25,845 bases of DNA from a bacterium (GTDB lineage: Bacteria; Planctomycetota; UBA11346), in the NCBI GenBank assembly GCA_020049615.1, contig JAIFKN010000050.1, forward strand, positions 1 through 25,845. Direction: 5' to 3'. A program made the position numbers and the translations under genes. Positions 16,266 through 25,132 of the stretch are shown in pieces. The notes under the pieces are model-generated. The model did no database searches, was not told where the DNA came from, and saw nothing but the letters and a program-made list of their open reading frames with translations. Within the stretch, counting starts at the first letter, position 1, and every line of letters starts with the position of its first letter.

Positions 16266-18305
16266 GTGATCGCCGCCCTTCCCCGTCCGGTGCAGCGCCA
16301 GGCCCAGGCGAGGTCGCTGCTGGCGTTGTCGCTGAACCCGCTCGGCGCCAGCATCACCTTCGGGCAGTTCATGTTCCTGCTCGCCCTGCATTACGGGGCC
16401 AGCGACACGGCGATGGCGCTGCTCTACGCCTCGCTCAATCTCACCGGATTGCTCGCCCTGCTGGCGCCGTGGCTGCTGGCCGGCTTGGACACCAGCGTCA
16501 TCCAGGCACGGGCCTGGTTCGCGCGGGCGATATTCTCCCTCAGCCTCCTCGGTCTGCCATTGCTGGCCAGCGACGAGATCAAGGTGTGGACGCTGGTGGG
16601 CCTGGTCTACCTGATGATGGTGGCCCGTACCGTCGGTGTGCTGGCCAACGCCTCGGTGCACAAGGCGATCTGCCCGCAGCGCGAGTTGGCGGTGTTCTCG
16701 GCCAAGGTCCAGAGCCGCTGGAACCTCGGCGTGCTCGTCACCACCGTGCTGTGCTTCGCCGTGATGCAGGTGCATGACTTCTTTCCCAGCCGCGAGTGGG
16801 CCTACATGGCCCTGATGGCCTTCGGCGTGGTGTTCAACTTCGCCGCCGCCGCGGCCATGCTGGGCATGCCGCAGACCGGGACAGTCACCGCCGCCAGTCC
16901 GCTCGCGACCCTGGCCGCCGGCGTCGAGGCGTGGCGCCGGCCGGAGCGCCGCGAGGTGCTGTGGTTGACCATGCTGCAGATGCCGATCGGCCTGGCGGCG
17001 GCCTTCCAGCTCAACTACCTGAACCACGAGCTGGGCATGGCTCCCAGCATGATCTTCCTGCTCACCCTTGGCGGCGTCCTCGCCAGCATCCTCTCCTCGC
17101 GCATCCTGGCAGTGGTTGCGGGCCGCATCAGCACCAGAGCCTTGTGGTTCGGCCTGCACGCCGTGCTGGCATTGGTGGCATTGTGCTGGTGCGCGATCGA
17201 AGTGGTGCCGGTTGGATCGCGCCTTGCGACCTGCGCCGCGCTGTGGGTGGTGGCGGCCGGATCGATCGCCGCGTCGACGGCGGTGTACGCCAGCATGCTG
17301 TCGGAGAGACTGCCACGTGACGATGCCACGCGCGTCTCGGCCGTGTACCAGTTGGCTGGAGTACTGGCCACGGTGCTCGGCCTCATCGCCTTGGCCTCGA
17401 CCCGCTGGCTCGTGGAGGTGCTGGGAGTGCCGGTCCATGCCTACTTCCACGCCTTCGCCTTGTGGGCGGCCCTCAGCCTGGGCGTCTGCCTGCTCAGCCT
17501 GCGCCTGGCCCGCGGCTCGGCAGCAGTCGACCTGCTCGCCCAGCTCACGCCGGGCAACCTCAGCACCATCTTCCGCGCGCATCAGCTGCGCACGGCCGAG
17601 AGCGACATCGGTCCCGCCCAGGCGCTGGAACGCGAGGAATTGCTTGCGGCTGGCACCCCGGCTGGGCGCGATCTGGTGCTGGAGACGTTGAAAAGCCCGG
17701 ATAGCTGGCATCGCCACGCGGCTCTGCGCGCAGCCCGCGCCGCCCCCTTCGCCGAGGCCGTGCCGGCGGTGATGGCCGAGGTCGCCGATCCCGAGTCGGA
17801 CCTGCGGGTCGAGGCGGTGACCACGCTCGGCTTCCTCCATGGACGCGAGGCTGTGCCGCTCATCCGCAGCCTGCTCGACGACCCTGACCGCTGGCTGGCT
17901 GCCGTGGCGGTGAAGTCGCTGGCCCGTCTCGGGGCTCCACTGCCGCCATCCGAGGTGCTGGAACGCTACGCTACGGGTTCACCTCGTGAGCAGCACGAAC
18001 TGCTGATCGCCCTGACGATGGACGGTCGAGGCGATGAATTGGAGGTGCTTCTGACCGAGGCGATGCGCAGCGGCTCGAGCAGGAAGCGGGTCGACGCGCT
18101 CGCCCTCTACGCCGCCCAGGCACGCGGCGGCCGCGACATCATGCGGGCCATCCTCGCGGCGGAAGACGAGAGGCCGGGGGCAGGGGTCGAGGAGGCCTCT
18201 GCTCTTGCCGGTGTCGTTCGTTTGGAAGGAGACCACGTGGATGACAGCCGGTATCTGGCCATCCGCTTGACCATGCGGGCCCTGGCGACCGCTGCGCGTG
18301 GCTGA
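16266..18305 (+). CDS. MFS-type transporter fused to C-terminal HEAT-like repeats
   Basis: A protein of about 679 residues. The first 440 or so are strongly hydrophobic with roughly 12 likely membrane helices (for example LNLTGLLALLAPWLLAGL, MIFLLTLGGVLASILSS, FALWAALSLGVCLLSL), in keeping with a major-facilitator-like carrier. The last 200 or so are soluble and helical with HEAT-type repeats (SWHRHAALRAARAA, DLRVEAVTTLGFLHGREAVP, WLAAVAVKSLARLG). The frame is open further upstream over the fucosidase gene, but that part is noise. The GTG at 16266, 13 nt after GGAGGAA, opens the first natural sequence. Fusion of a carrier to HEAT repeats is also known from nucleotide-transporter-like proteins, so the family placement is tentative. 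Position after the fucosidase suggests a sugar or glycoside substrate, unproven. The gene converges on the following minus-strand gene. Confidence 0.8.
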   Translation: MIAALPRPVQRQAQARSLLALSLNPLGASITFGQFMFLLALHYGASDTAMALLYASLNLTGLLALLAPWLLAGLDTSVIQARAWFARAIFSLSLLGLPLLASDEIKVWTLVGLVYLMMVARTVGVLANASVHKAICPQRELAVFSAKVQSRWNLGVLVTTVLCFAVMQVHDFFPSREWAYMALMAFGVVFNFAAAAAMLGMPQTGTVTAASPLATLAAGVEAWRRPERREVLWLTMLQMPIGLAAAFQLNYLNHELGMAPSMIFLLTLGGVLASILSSRILAVVAGRISTRALWFGLHAVLALVALCWCAIEVVPVGSRLATCAALWVVAAGSIAASTAVYASMLSERLPRDDATRVSAVYQLAGVLATVLGLIALASTRWLVEVLGVPVHAYFHAFALWAALSLGVCLLSLRLARGSAAVDLLAQLTPGNLSTIFRAHQLRTAESDIGPAQALEREELLAAGTPAGRDLVLETLKSPDSWHRHAALRAARAAPFAEAVPAVMAEVADPESDLRVEAVTTLGFLHGREAVPLIRSLLDDPDRWLAAVAVKSLARLGAPLPPSEVLERYATGSPREQHELLIALTMDGRGDELEVLLTEAMRSGSSRKRVDALALYAAQARGGRDIMRAILAAEDERPGAGVEEASALAGVVRLEGDHVDDSRYLAIRLTMRALATAARG

Positions 18306-18401
18306 TCGCTAGCGGAGCTCCGCCCCAGCCCAGGGCTGATTCTTGGCGTCGCCCCGCTAGCTAGCCGGCTGTTGCTGCAGGGGCTGCGCCCCCGCACCCC
18401 C

Positions 18402-18459
18402 GAGTCCTTTCGTCCTCGACTTTGACTCGGCGAGTCAAAGTCCACGTCCTCAAGGACTC
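18402..18459. terminator. Nested stem-loop between convergent genes, likely bidirectional terminator
   Basis: An inner perfect 11-bp stem GACTTTGACTC/GAGTCAAAGTC (18418-18428 and 18432-18442, loop GGC) sits inside an outer 8-bp stem GAGTCCTT/AAGGACTC (18402-18409 and 18452-18459). The internal loop carries CGTCCTC on both sides. The outer stem reaches the stop codon of the minus-strand gene. It has no U-tract, but position and stability suggest transcript ending from both sides. Confidence 0.65.
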
Positions 18460-18968
18460 TAGGGCAGATCGGTGCTGAACGGCTTGCCGCCGGAGAGGCT
18501 CTCCATCGCCATGGTGATCTTGTAGCCGTCCGGGCTGCTCATCGACACCCACTTGACCGGATCACCGGCCTTGGCCGGGGGCATGGCGACCATGGTTCCA
18601 GTCATGATCTTCTCGTAGTCGGCCGGCGATCCGCCCTGGCTGGCTCGTGCGGCTTCGATCATCTGCTTGGCCTCAGGGGTGTAGGCCTGGAGGAATGCGA
18701 TCTTCTTGGTCTCGTCACCCTCGATCCGGATCACGCTGGCGAGGACGCCGGCCGGGGTGCCGCTGGCGTTCTTGAGGTCGCCGGAGGGGGCGGCGATGGG
18801 CGGCAGCTCGGCAACGTCGCCAGCGAACAGTTCGCCGGTATTGAGATCGTAGAACCAGAGCTTCTTGGGGCCATCGCTGCCGCCCTCATCCATGACGAAC
18901 CAGCCGATGGTACCGACCAGGGCCAGAGCCACGACGATGATGGTCAGATGCTGCCAGGAGAACTGCAT
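18459..18968 (-). CDS. Membrane-anchored hypothetical protein with planctomycete-type signature
   Basis: A 169-residue protein with one N-terminal membrane helix (residues about 7-25, LTIIVVALALVGTIGWFVM) and a soluble domain. It holds LWFYDLNTGELFAGDVAELPPIAAPSG, split here as LWFYDLNTGELF and PPIAAPSGD, then GVLASVIRIEGDETKKIAFLQ and AYTPEAKQMIEAA. I associate this pattern with uncharacterised planctomycete proteins; no function is known to me. It has its own promoter, TTGACC (19010-19015) and CATAAT (18987-18992) with 17-bp spacing, and GGAG 7 nt before the ATG, so it is expressed separately although it follows nuoN on the same strand. It converges on the MFS-type gene. Real coding is well supported by membrane anchor, signals and codon pattern. 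Confidence 0.85.
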   Translation of the reverse strand: MQFSWQHLTIIVVALALVGTIGWFVMDEGGSDGPKKLWFYDLNTGELFAGDVAELPPIAAPSGDLKNASGTPAGVLASVIRIEGDETKKIAFLQAYTPEAKQMIEAARASQGGSPADYEKIMTGTMVAMPPAKAGDPVKWVSMSSPDGYKITMAMESLSGGKPFSTDLP

Positions 18969-18975
18969 GCGTGGG

Positions 18976-19015
18976 CTCCAGGCGCTATTATGGCCGCCTG
19001 CATGCCTGGGGTCAA
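18976..19015 (-). promoter_or_regulatory. Sigma70-like promoter and Shine-Dalgarno site of the membrane-anchored hypothetical gene
   Basis: On the minus strand, -35 TTGACC (19010-19015) and -10 CATAAT (18987-18992) are separated by exactly 17 bp. The expected start near 18980 gives a leader of about 11 nt; GGAG at 18976-18979 lies 7 nt before ATG 18968. This is the best promoter match seen in the window. Confidence 0.65.
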
Positions 19016-19045
19016 CCGCAAGCCGGCTGATACGGCAGGGTGGGT

Positions 19046-20491
19046 TCAGCCGTGCCCGAGGGCCCTGGCGATCGCGCTGAAGCCGTCGAGCCAGAGTCCG
19101 AGCGCGATGGTGGCCAAGGTGCAGAGTGCGAGGACGGCCGCGGTGCCAGGGGGCAGACGAGGGGCGCGCGGCTGGTCAGATGCCGGCTGCAGCACCGCGG
19201 CGCGTACGATCAGCAGATAGGCCCAGGCCGAGATCGCGGTGCTGGCCAGAAGGGCGAGCGAGGCCCAGGCGAGGTGGTTCTGACCTGGCTGGAGTCCGCT
19301 GTGCAGAGCCTCGCGCAGCACCCCCCATTTGGCGAGGAAGCCAGCCAGCGGCGGCACACCGGCAAGGGAGAACAGGAACAGGCACAGTGCAGCGGTGAGC
19401 CAGGGTCGCTGCCGCATGGCTCCGGCGAGGGCGTCCAGGCGGGTCGAGCCCCGTTCACGTTCGAGCACGGCGAGACAGACGAGGGCGCCGATGTTGGCCA
19501 CGGCGTAGGCGGCCAGATAGAACGAGGCAGCGGCGATGGCGCCGCCGCTGGGCAGCGTGGCGATCGCGAGGACGATCGCGCCGGCGTGGCCGATGGCGCT
19601 GAAGGCGACGATGCGCTTGGCATCCTGCGCGACCACGGCGGCGAAGGCGGAGAGCAGCAGGCTGGCTACGGCGATGAGGGCCAGGGTCCAACTGAAGGTC
19701 GCCGGCGTCACCGCCTGGAACGGCGGCAGGATGGTCAGGATGCCCCGCACCAGCACCGCCGCGGCGGCGATCTTCGGAATCGTGCCGAGGGCGGCGACGG
19801 CGATCGCCGGAGCGCCCTGGTACACGTCAGGGGCGTAGAAGTGGAACGGGACGACCGCCAGCTTGTAGGCGATGCCGACCCCGGCGAGCATCAGGGCAGC
19901 GACCACCGGCAACGGCATGTCCTGGCCGAGAGCCTGGCCGATGCCGTGGAAGTCGAGATGACCGGTGAGTCCGTAGAGGTGGCTCATGCCGAACAGCATC
20001 ACGCCGGTGGCGGCGCCGCCGAAGAGTACGTATTTCATGCCCGCCTCAGCGCTCTGCCGGCTGCCCGCCTGCCAGCCTGCGAGGGCATAGCCGGCGAGCG
20101 ACATCAGTTCGAGGCCGAGGAACAGCGAGATCAGACTGGAGGCGGCGGCCGTCACCAGGGAGCCGAGGGCCAGCAGCAGCAGCAGGGCGGTCCAGGCGGG
20201 CAGACCGTCGTCGCATTCCTGTTCGCAGCGCCCGGCCATCAGCACCAGGATGGTGGCGATCAGCACGCCTGGCCGGGCGAGGGCGGCAAGGCCGTCGATC
20301 GACAGCATGGCGTCGACCGGGCCGCGCCCACCGGCCGCGGCGGCGAGCAGTGCACCGATGCACACCGCCACGCCGATGAAGCCGGCGCCGCTCTTGCGCC
20401 CGGCCGGCAGGAGCATGTCGGCGATGAGCACGGCGAGCACGCCGACGGCGAGCACGGCCTCGGGCAGGAGGTTGGCGAGACCCTCGATCAT
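19046..20491 (-). CDS. nuoN: NADH-quinone oxidoreductase subunit N
   Basis: An antiporter-like membrane subunit of complex I that takes part in proton pumping. The 481-residue protein is hydrophobic throughout, with about 14 predicted helices. Typical NuoN segments are SLFLGLELMSLAGYALAGW (the membrane Glu in the helix-5 position), KYVLFGGAATGVMLFGMSHL, YKLAVVPFHFYAPDVYQGAP (Lys and the discontinuous helix), AVVAQDAKRIVAFSAIGHAG and LFSLAGVPPLAGFLAKW. The start at ATG 20491 overlaps the nuoM stop by 4 nt (ATGA). The frame is open 25 codons further upstream, but that overlaps nuoM and lacks family sequence. It is the last gene of the cluster, and a 77-bp gap with a new promoter follows. Confidence 0.96.
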   Translation of the reverse strand: MIEGLANLLPEAVLAVGVLAVLIADMLLPAGRKSGAGFIGVAVCIGALLAAAAGGRGPVDAMLSIDGLAALARPGVLIATILVLMAGRCEQECDDGLPAWTALLLLLALGSLVTAAASSLISLFLGLELMSLAGYALAGWQAGSRQSAEAGMKYVLFGGAATGVMLFGMSHLYGLTGHLDFHGIGQALGQDMPLPVVAALMLAGVGIAYKLAVVPFHFYAPDVYQGAPAIAVAALGTIPKIAAAAVLVRGILTILPPFQAVTPATFSWTLALIAVASLLLSAFAAVVAQDAKRIVAFSAIGHAGAIVLAIATLPSGGAIAAASFYLAAYAVANIGALVCLAVLERERGSTRLDALAGAMRQRPWLTAALCLFLFSLAGVPPLAGFLAKWGVLREALHSGLQPGQNHLAWASLALLASTAISAWAYLLIVRAAVLQPASDQPRAPRLPPGTAAVLALCTLATIALGLWLDGFSAIARALGHG

Positions 20492-21981
20492 GGCTGGGCC
20501 CCTTGCACATGCTGCACCAGCGCTTCGCAGCTCGGCCGCAGGGCGTCGACCAGCGGTTTGGGCCACGCGCCGAGGAGGACGATCAGCGCGACCAGGGGGA
20601 CGGTGGCGGCGAGTTCACGGGCATCGAGGTCGGGGAACGCAGCCTGTTCGGGATGCGCCAGCGGCCCGTAGGCGACGCGCTTGAGCGTCCACAGCAGATA
20701 CGCGGCCGAGAGAACGACCGACAGGGTGGCGGCGACGCCGAGCCAGGCGAAGGCGCCGCCGGCAGTGAAGCTGCCGAACAGGGTCATGGCCTCGCCCGGG
20801 AATCCGGCCAGGCCGGGCAGGCCGGCCCCGGCGAGGCAGGCGATGAGCAGGACCCAGGCGAAGCGCGGCATCGGTGCGGAGAGGCCGCCGAAGCCATCGA
20901 CCATGCGGTGGTGGGCGCGGTCGTAGACCACGCCGACGAGGAGGAACAGCAGCGATGACGACAGTCCGTGGGTGACCGCCTGGACCATGCCGCCGGTCGC
21001 TCCGGCGACGCTCAGTCCGGCCAGGCCGAGCAGGCAGAAGCCCATGTGGCTGACCGAGCTGTAGGCGACCAGCCGCTTGAGGTCGCGCTGTCCGAGCGCC
21101 ACCCAGGCGCCCCACAGGATGCCGACCACGCCGATCACGCCGATCAGCCAACCCCACTGCAGCGCCTGGACGGGGAACAGCGGCCAGGCCAGACGGTAGA
21201 GCGCGTAGACGCCGAGCTTCAGCAGGATGCCGGCGAGGATCACCGAGATCGCGGTCGGGGCCTGCACGTGCGCGTGCGGCAGCCAGGTGTGCAGAGGCAC
21301 CGCCGGCACCTTGACCAGGGCGGCCAGCAGCACGGCGAGGAAGCCGAAAGCGGCGAGCGGCATGCCCAGGAAGGCGGTCGACTGCCACAGCTGCCACTGC
21401 GTCGTCAACGCGCGCAGATCGAAGGTGCGCTGCCCAGCCGGCAGGGCATTCCACATGGCGATGAGCATGGCGAGCATCAGTACGCTGCCGGCCAGGGTGA
21501 AGACGAAGAACTTCATCGCTGCGTAGCGCCGCTGGTCGCCGCCCCACACGCCGATCAGGGCCAGCATCGGCACCAGCATCGCTTCCCAGCAGATGTAGAA
21601 GACCAGCAGGTCGAGCGCGACGAAGACGCCATTCATCGCCGCCAGCAGCAGCATGACCAGGGCATGGTAGGCGCGCGGCGAGCGCTCCTGGTTCCAGCCG
21701 CTGACCGTGGCGATGGCGACGACCAGGCCGGACAGCGCCAGCATGGCGGCACCGATGCCGTCCACGCCGACCGTCCACGCCGCTCCCATCGCCCAGGGGT
21801 ACGACTCGACCAGGCGGAATTCCGCTCCGGGATGCCGGGCGCAGTCGCCGAGTGCAGCGAGGCCGACGGCCAGCGGCACCAGGGCGCCGAGCAGGGCGAA
21901 CCAGCGCGCGCCGCGGCTGCTCAGCAGACACAGCAGGCCGAAGCCGAGCGGCGCCAGCACGGTCCAGGTCAGGGGGCCCAT
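20488..21981 (-). CDS. nuoM: NADH-quinone oxidoreductase subunit M
   Basis: A proton-pumping antiporter-like subunit of complex I, about 497 residues and close to the family length. Diagnostic segments are FYICWEAMLVPMLALIGVWG (membrane Glu), AMKFFVFTLAGSVLMLAM, VKVPAVPLHTWLPHAHVQAP (the Lys and the broken helix shared with antiporters), ILLKLGVYALYRL, LKRLVAYSSVSHMGFCLLGL and LPGLAGFPGEAMTLFGSF. I start it at ATG 21981, which forms a TGATG overlap with the nuoL stop. Two GTG codons directly before it (21984, 21987) would add one or two residues. All expected charged membrane residues seem present, so the subunit should be functional. Confidence 0.96.
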   Translation of the reverse strand: MGPLTWTVLAPLGFGLLCLLSSRGARWFALLGALVPLAVGLAALGDCARHPGAEFRLVESYPWAMGAAWTVGVDGIGAAMLALSGLVVAIATVSGWNQERSPRAYHALVMLLLAAMNGVFVALDLLVFYICWEAMLVPMLALIGVWGGDQRRYAAMKFFVFTLAGSVLMLAMLIAMWNALPAGQRTFDLRALTTQWQLWQSTAFLGMPLAAFGFLAVLLAALVKVPAVPLHTWLPHAHVQAPTAISVILAGILLKLGVYALYRLAWPLFPVQALQWGWLIGVIGVVGILWGAWVALGQRDLKRLVAYSSVSHMGFCLLGLAGLSVAGATGGMVQAVTHGLSSSLLFLLVGVVYDRAHHRMVDGFGGLSAPMPRFAWVLLIACLAGAGLPGLAGFPGEAMTLFGSFTAGGAFAWLGVAATLSVVLSAAYLLWTLKRVAYGPLAHPEQAAFPDLDARELAATVPLVALIVLLGAWPKPLVDALRPSCEALVQHVQGAQP

Positions 21982-24295
21982 CACCACAGCACCCCCAGCA
22001 GCAGGACGGCGGCCCCGACGATGGCGGCGATCGCGAGGTAGGCGCCGACCCGTCCGTCATGCCAGGCGGCGGCGGAGTCGCCGATACGACCGCACAGCCT
22101 CGCCACGCCATCGACCACCCCATCGATCGACAGCGTATCGCGCCGGCGCCAGGGGGCTGCACCTTCGAGGCTGGCCAGGCGGTCGCGTGAACCGAGGTCG
22201 AGCAGGGCGCTGATCCGCCCGAGCCCGGCGCCGAGGCTACGCACGAACACCAGGTCCCAGGCGCGGTCGATCCACCACAGCTCGGCGCAGGCGTTGTGCA
22301 GCCAGGGCATATGCCGGGCGAGGAAGCCGGCGGTGTCCAGCCCCATGCGCGGCACCCACCAGTAGATCGACAGGGCGGAACTGGCGCCGGTGAACATCAG
22401 TCCGATGGCCAGGACCATGGCATGGTACTGCGCGGAGGCGTGGCCGGTCGGGTGCGGTGACAGCAAACGGTCGAGGGCCAGTCCGGCGATCCAGGGGATC
22501 AGCAGCAGGAAGGGCGCCAAAGCGGCCAGCGTCTTGCGACCGCAGGGCAGCACGCAGACGGGGTGTCCATCCTCCTTGCCGCATCGGTCGTCGTGGTTGG
22601 GGAAGAACCAGTTCCACCAGCGCGGCTTGCCGGCGCAGGAGATGAAGTGGGCGACCTTGGAATAGGACAAGGCGGCGAAGACGAGCAGGCCGCCGATCAG
22701 GCTGAATCCGGCAAGCAGCGCCGAGCCGTGGCCGGCCGCAGCGTCTTCGCCCGCCTCGTGCACCGTCCATGGAGCCCACACTGTGAACACGGCGAGGACG
22801 ATGAGCACCAGGCTGGCCGACCAGTCGGGGTCGTGGGCGTGGGTGGCGACCTCCACATTGCGCCGTGCACCGAGGAAGATGCGGATCCACCAGCGCACCA
22901 TGTAGAAGGCGGTGAGCAGGCTGCCGGCGCAGGCGAGCAGGAACGGGGCCCAGGCCAGCCCGCCGGCAGCCTCGGCATGGATCAGGGCCGAGCCGATGAC
23001 CGCGTCCTTGGAGTAGAAACCGGTGGTGAACGGCGTGCCGATGATCGCCAGCACCGCCAGCAGGCTGGCGATGGCGGTCACCGGCATGCGCTTGAACAGG
23101 CCGCCGAGCCGGCCCATGTCCTGCACCCCCTCGGCGGCGTGGATCACGGCGCCGGCGCAGAGGAAGAGCAGGCACTTGAACATGGCGTGGGCGAAGAGGT
23201 GGCCGGTCCGTGCGCCTCGGCCCCGGCGCCGAGGCCGACGAACATCAGGCCGAGTTGCGACACCGTCGAATAGGCCAGCACCGCCTTCAGATCCCACTGC
23301 ACGCAGGCGATGGTCGCTGCCAGCAGGCAGGTCAGCCCGCCGACGATGCCGACCACCAGCAGGGCATCAGGCGTGAACAGGTGGTAGCAGCGTGCGACCA
23401 GGAAGACGCCGGCAGCGACCATGGTCGCGGCGTGGATGATCGACGAGGCAGTGGTCGGGCCCTGCATCGCGTCGGGCAGCCAGGTGTGCAGGGGGAACTG
23501 GGCGCTCTTGCCGATGGCGCCGCAGAACAGGCCGAGGGCGGCGAGGGTCAGCAGCGACTGACCGGTCAGGCCGAGGAACGATCCGGGCATGGTGCCGGTG
23601 GCGAAGCGGGCCAGGGCGTCCCAGGTCAGCGGTTCGCTCTCGCCCGCTGCCAGTCCGGCCGCCAGCAGGGCGCCGATGCCGATGAGGAAGCCGGCGTCGC
23701 CGACGCGGTTCATGACGAAGGCCTTGAACTGGGCGTGGGACGGGCTGAGCCGGTCCTCGAGCACGCCGCGCGCGCGGATGCCCTTGTTGCGCTGGTATTC
23801 GGGGTCATCGGCGACCGCTGGCTTGGCCGACCAGAAGCCGATCAGCAGATAGCTGCCCAGGCCGACCAGCTCCCAGCTGACGAAGGACATGAACAGGTTG
23901 TCGCTCAACACGATGCCGAGCATGGCTGCGACGAAGAGGCAGAATTGCCAGGGGAAGCGCGCCGCCAGGCGGTCATCGTGCATGTACCAGGCGTTGTACA
24001 CCAGTACCAGGGTGGCGAGCAGGCAGACGATGATGGTCATCATCGCGCCGATGCCGTCGACGTAGGTGCCCACGCCCAGGGAGAAGCCGCCGAGGTCGAG
24101 CCAGGTGGCGTGCGGGCCGACATACGTCTGCGACGGTTCGAGCAGCGAGGCGAGCCAGATCGAGAGGCCGGTGCAGCCGGCCATGACCGCAGCGGCGAGT
24201 CCGTGCGCGATGCTGGCGCGGCGGATCAACGCGGTGAGCACGGCGGCGCCGAGCGGGGCGAGCAGGATGGTGACGGTGAGCCAGCCCGGTATCAT
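21981..24295 (-). CDS. nuoL: NADH-quinone oxidoreductase subunit L, interrupted by one frameshift
   Basis: The largest proton-pumping subunit of complex I. The 5' part (24295 to about 23214) runs from MIPGWLTV through FMSFVSWELVGLGSYLLIGFW, KAFVMNRVGDAGFLIGIGAL, GAIGKSAQFPLHTWLPDAM, QGPTTASSIIHAATMVAAGV and VLAYSTVSQLGLMFVGLG. The 3' part (about 23213 to 21981) resumes one base out of phase with TGHLFAHAMFKCLLFLCAGA and AVIHAAEG. The join falls at 23211-23218. Adding one base, for example a G so that GAGGCGCACGG becomes GAGGCGGCACGG, restores a 771-residue protein. This is longer than common NuoL (about 610-650); part of the excess is a Cys-rich loop (22533-22655). The start overlaps nuoK by 4 nt. 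Because the neighbours are intact, I favour a sequence error over a pseudogene. Confidence 0.93.
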
Positions 24296-24612
24296 GACCT
24301 GAGTTCCCGGGTCCGTTCCAGATCGATGTCCTTGCTGGTGCGGTAGACGGCGAACAGCAGCGCCAGCGCCACGGCGGCCTCGGCAGCGGCGACGACGATG
24401 ATGAACACCGCGGCGGTCTGGCCCTGGATGTCGACTCCATCGGTGCGGAAGCGACCGTAGGCGGCGAACTGCAGGGCAGCGGCATTGAGCATCAGTTCAA
24501 GACCAAGCAGCACGCCGATGGCGTTGCGGCGCGTGGTGATCGCCAGCACGCCGGTGGCGAACAGCACGGCGGCGACCGCGAGGTAGGAGGAGAGCGCGTC
24601 GGGACTAAACAC
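24292..24612 (-). CDS. nuoK: NADH-quinone oxidoreductase subunit K
   Basis: A small three-helix membrane subunit of complex I, 106 residues, normal for the family. The key segment is RRNAIGVLLGLELMLNAAAL, which holds the conserved membrane Glu, followed by QTAAVFIIVVAAAEAAVALA with the second Glu. The start is GTG at 24612, inside the nuoJ stop region (8-nt overlap), with GAAGAG just upstream; the stop overlaps the nuoL start by 4 nt. Confidence 0.96.
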   Translation of the reverse strand: MFSPDALSSYLAVAAVLFATGVLAITTRRNAIGVLLGLELMLNAAALQFAAYGRFRTDGVDIQGQTAAVFIIVVAAAEAAVALALLFAVYRTSKDIDLERTRELRS

Positions 24613-25132
24613 GGCGATATCTCTTCACGATGGCGACGGCGCCGACCAGCGCCGCGGTCAGCAGCACGGCGGCGAGCAGGAATGGCACCAGCCAGGAGCC
24701 GACCAGCAGGTCGCCGATGGGGCGGGTGCCGTCGATGGCGTCGGGCACGGTGCCGGGCTGGCTGCGGGTCTGGCCGAGGTTGGCGGCGTGGTTGATCGCG
24801 AGTTGGGCCAGACGGCCGGCGACGATGGCCGCCAGTGCGGCACCGACCAGGCCGCCGAGTCGCAGCCAGACCGGCGTGCGCTGGACCTTGCCCATGATGT
24901 CGCTGCTGAAGAGCGTGGCGAACAGGGTCAGGACGAGGATGCCGCCGATGTAGACGATGACCTGGATGCAGGCGAGGTAGCTTGCTTCGAGGAACAGGTA
25001 GAGCCCGGCGATGCCGGCCAGGGACAGGCCGAGCAGCAGCGCGGCGTGGAACAGGTTGCGCACCACCGCTGCGCCGAGGGCGCCGGCGATGGTGGCCAGG
25101 CAGCAGGTCCAGAAGAGGAAGAGTTCGATCAT
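24605..25132 (-). CDS. nuoJ: NADH-quinone oxidoreductase subunit J
   Basis: A five-helix membrane subunit of complex I, 175 residues. The family segment EASYLACIQVIVYIGGILVL contains the conserved acidic residue and the pi-bulge helix linked to quinone-driven movement. The first helices (MIELFLFWTCCLATIAGALG) and the last (FLLAAVLLTAALVGAVAIVK) fit NuoJ. The ATG at 25132 overlaps the nuoI stop by 4 nt (ATGA). The loop between helices 4 and 5 (about residues 115-145) is somewhat extended and polar. Confidence 0.95.
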   Translation of the reverse strand: MIELFLFWTCCLATIAGALGAAVVRNLFHAALLLGLSLAGIAGLYLFLEASYLACIQVIVYIGGILVLTLFATLFSSDIMGKVQRTPVWLRLGGLVGAALAAIVAGRLAQLAINHAANLGQTRSQPGTVPDAIDGTRPIGDLLVGSWLVPFLLAAVLLTAALVGAVAIVKRYRRV

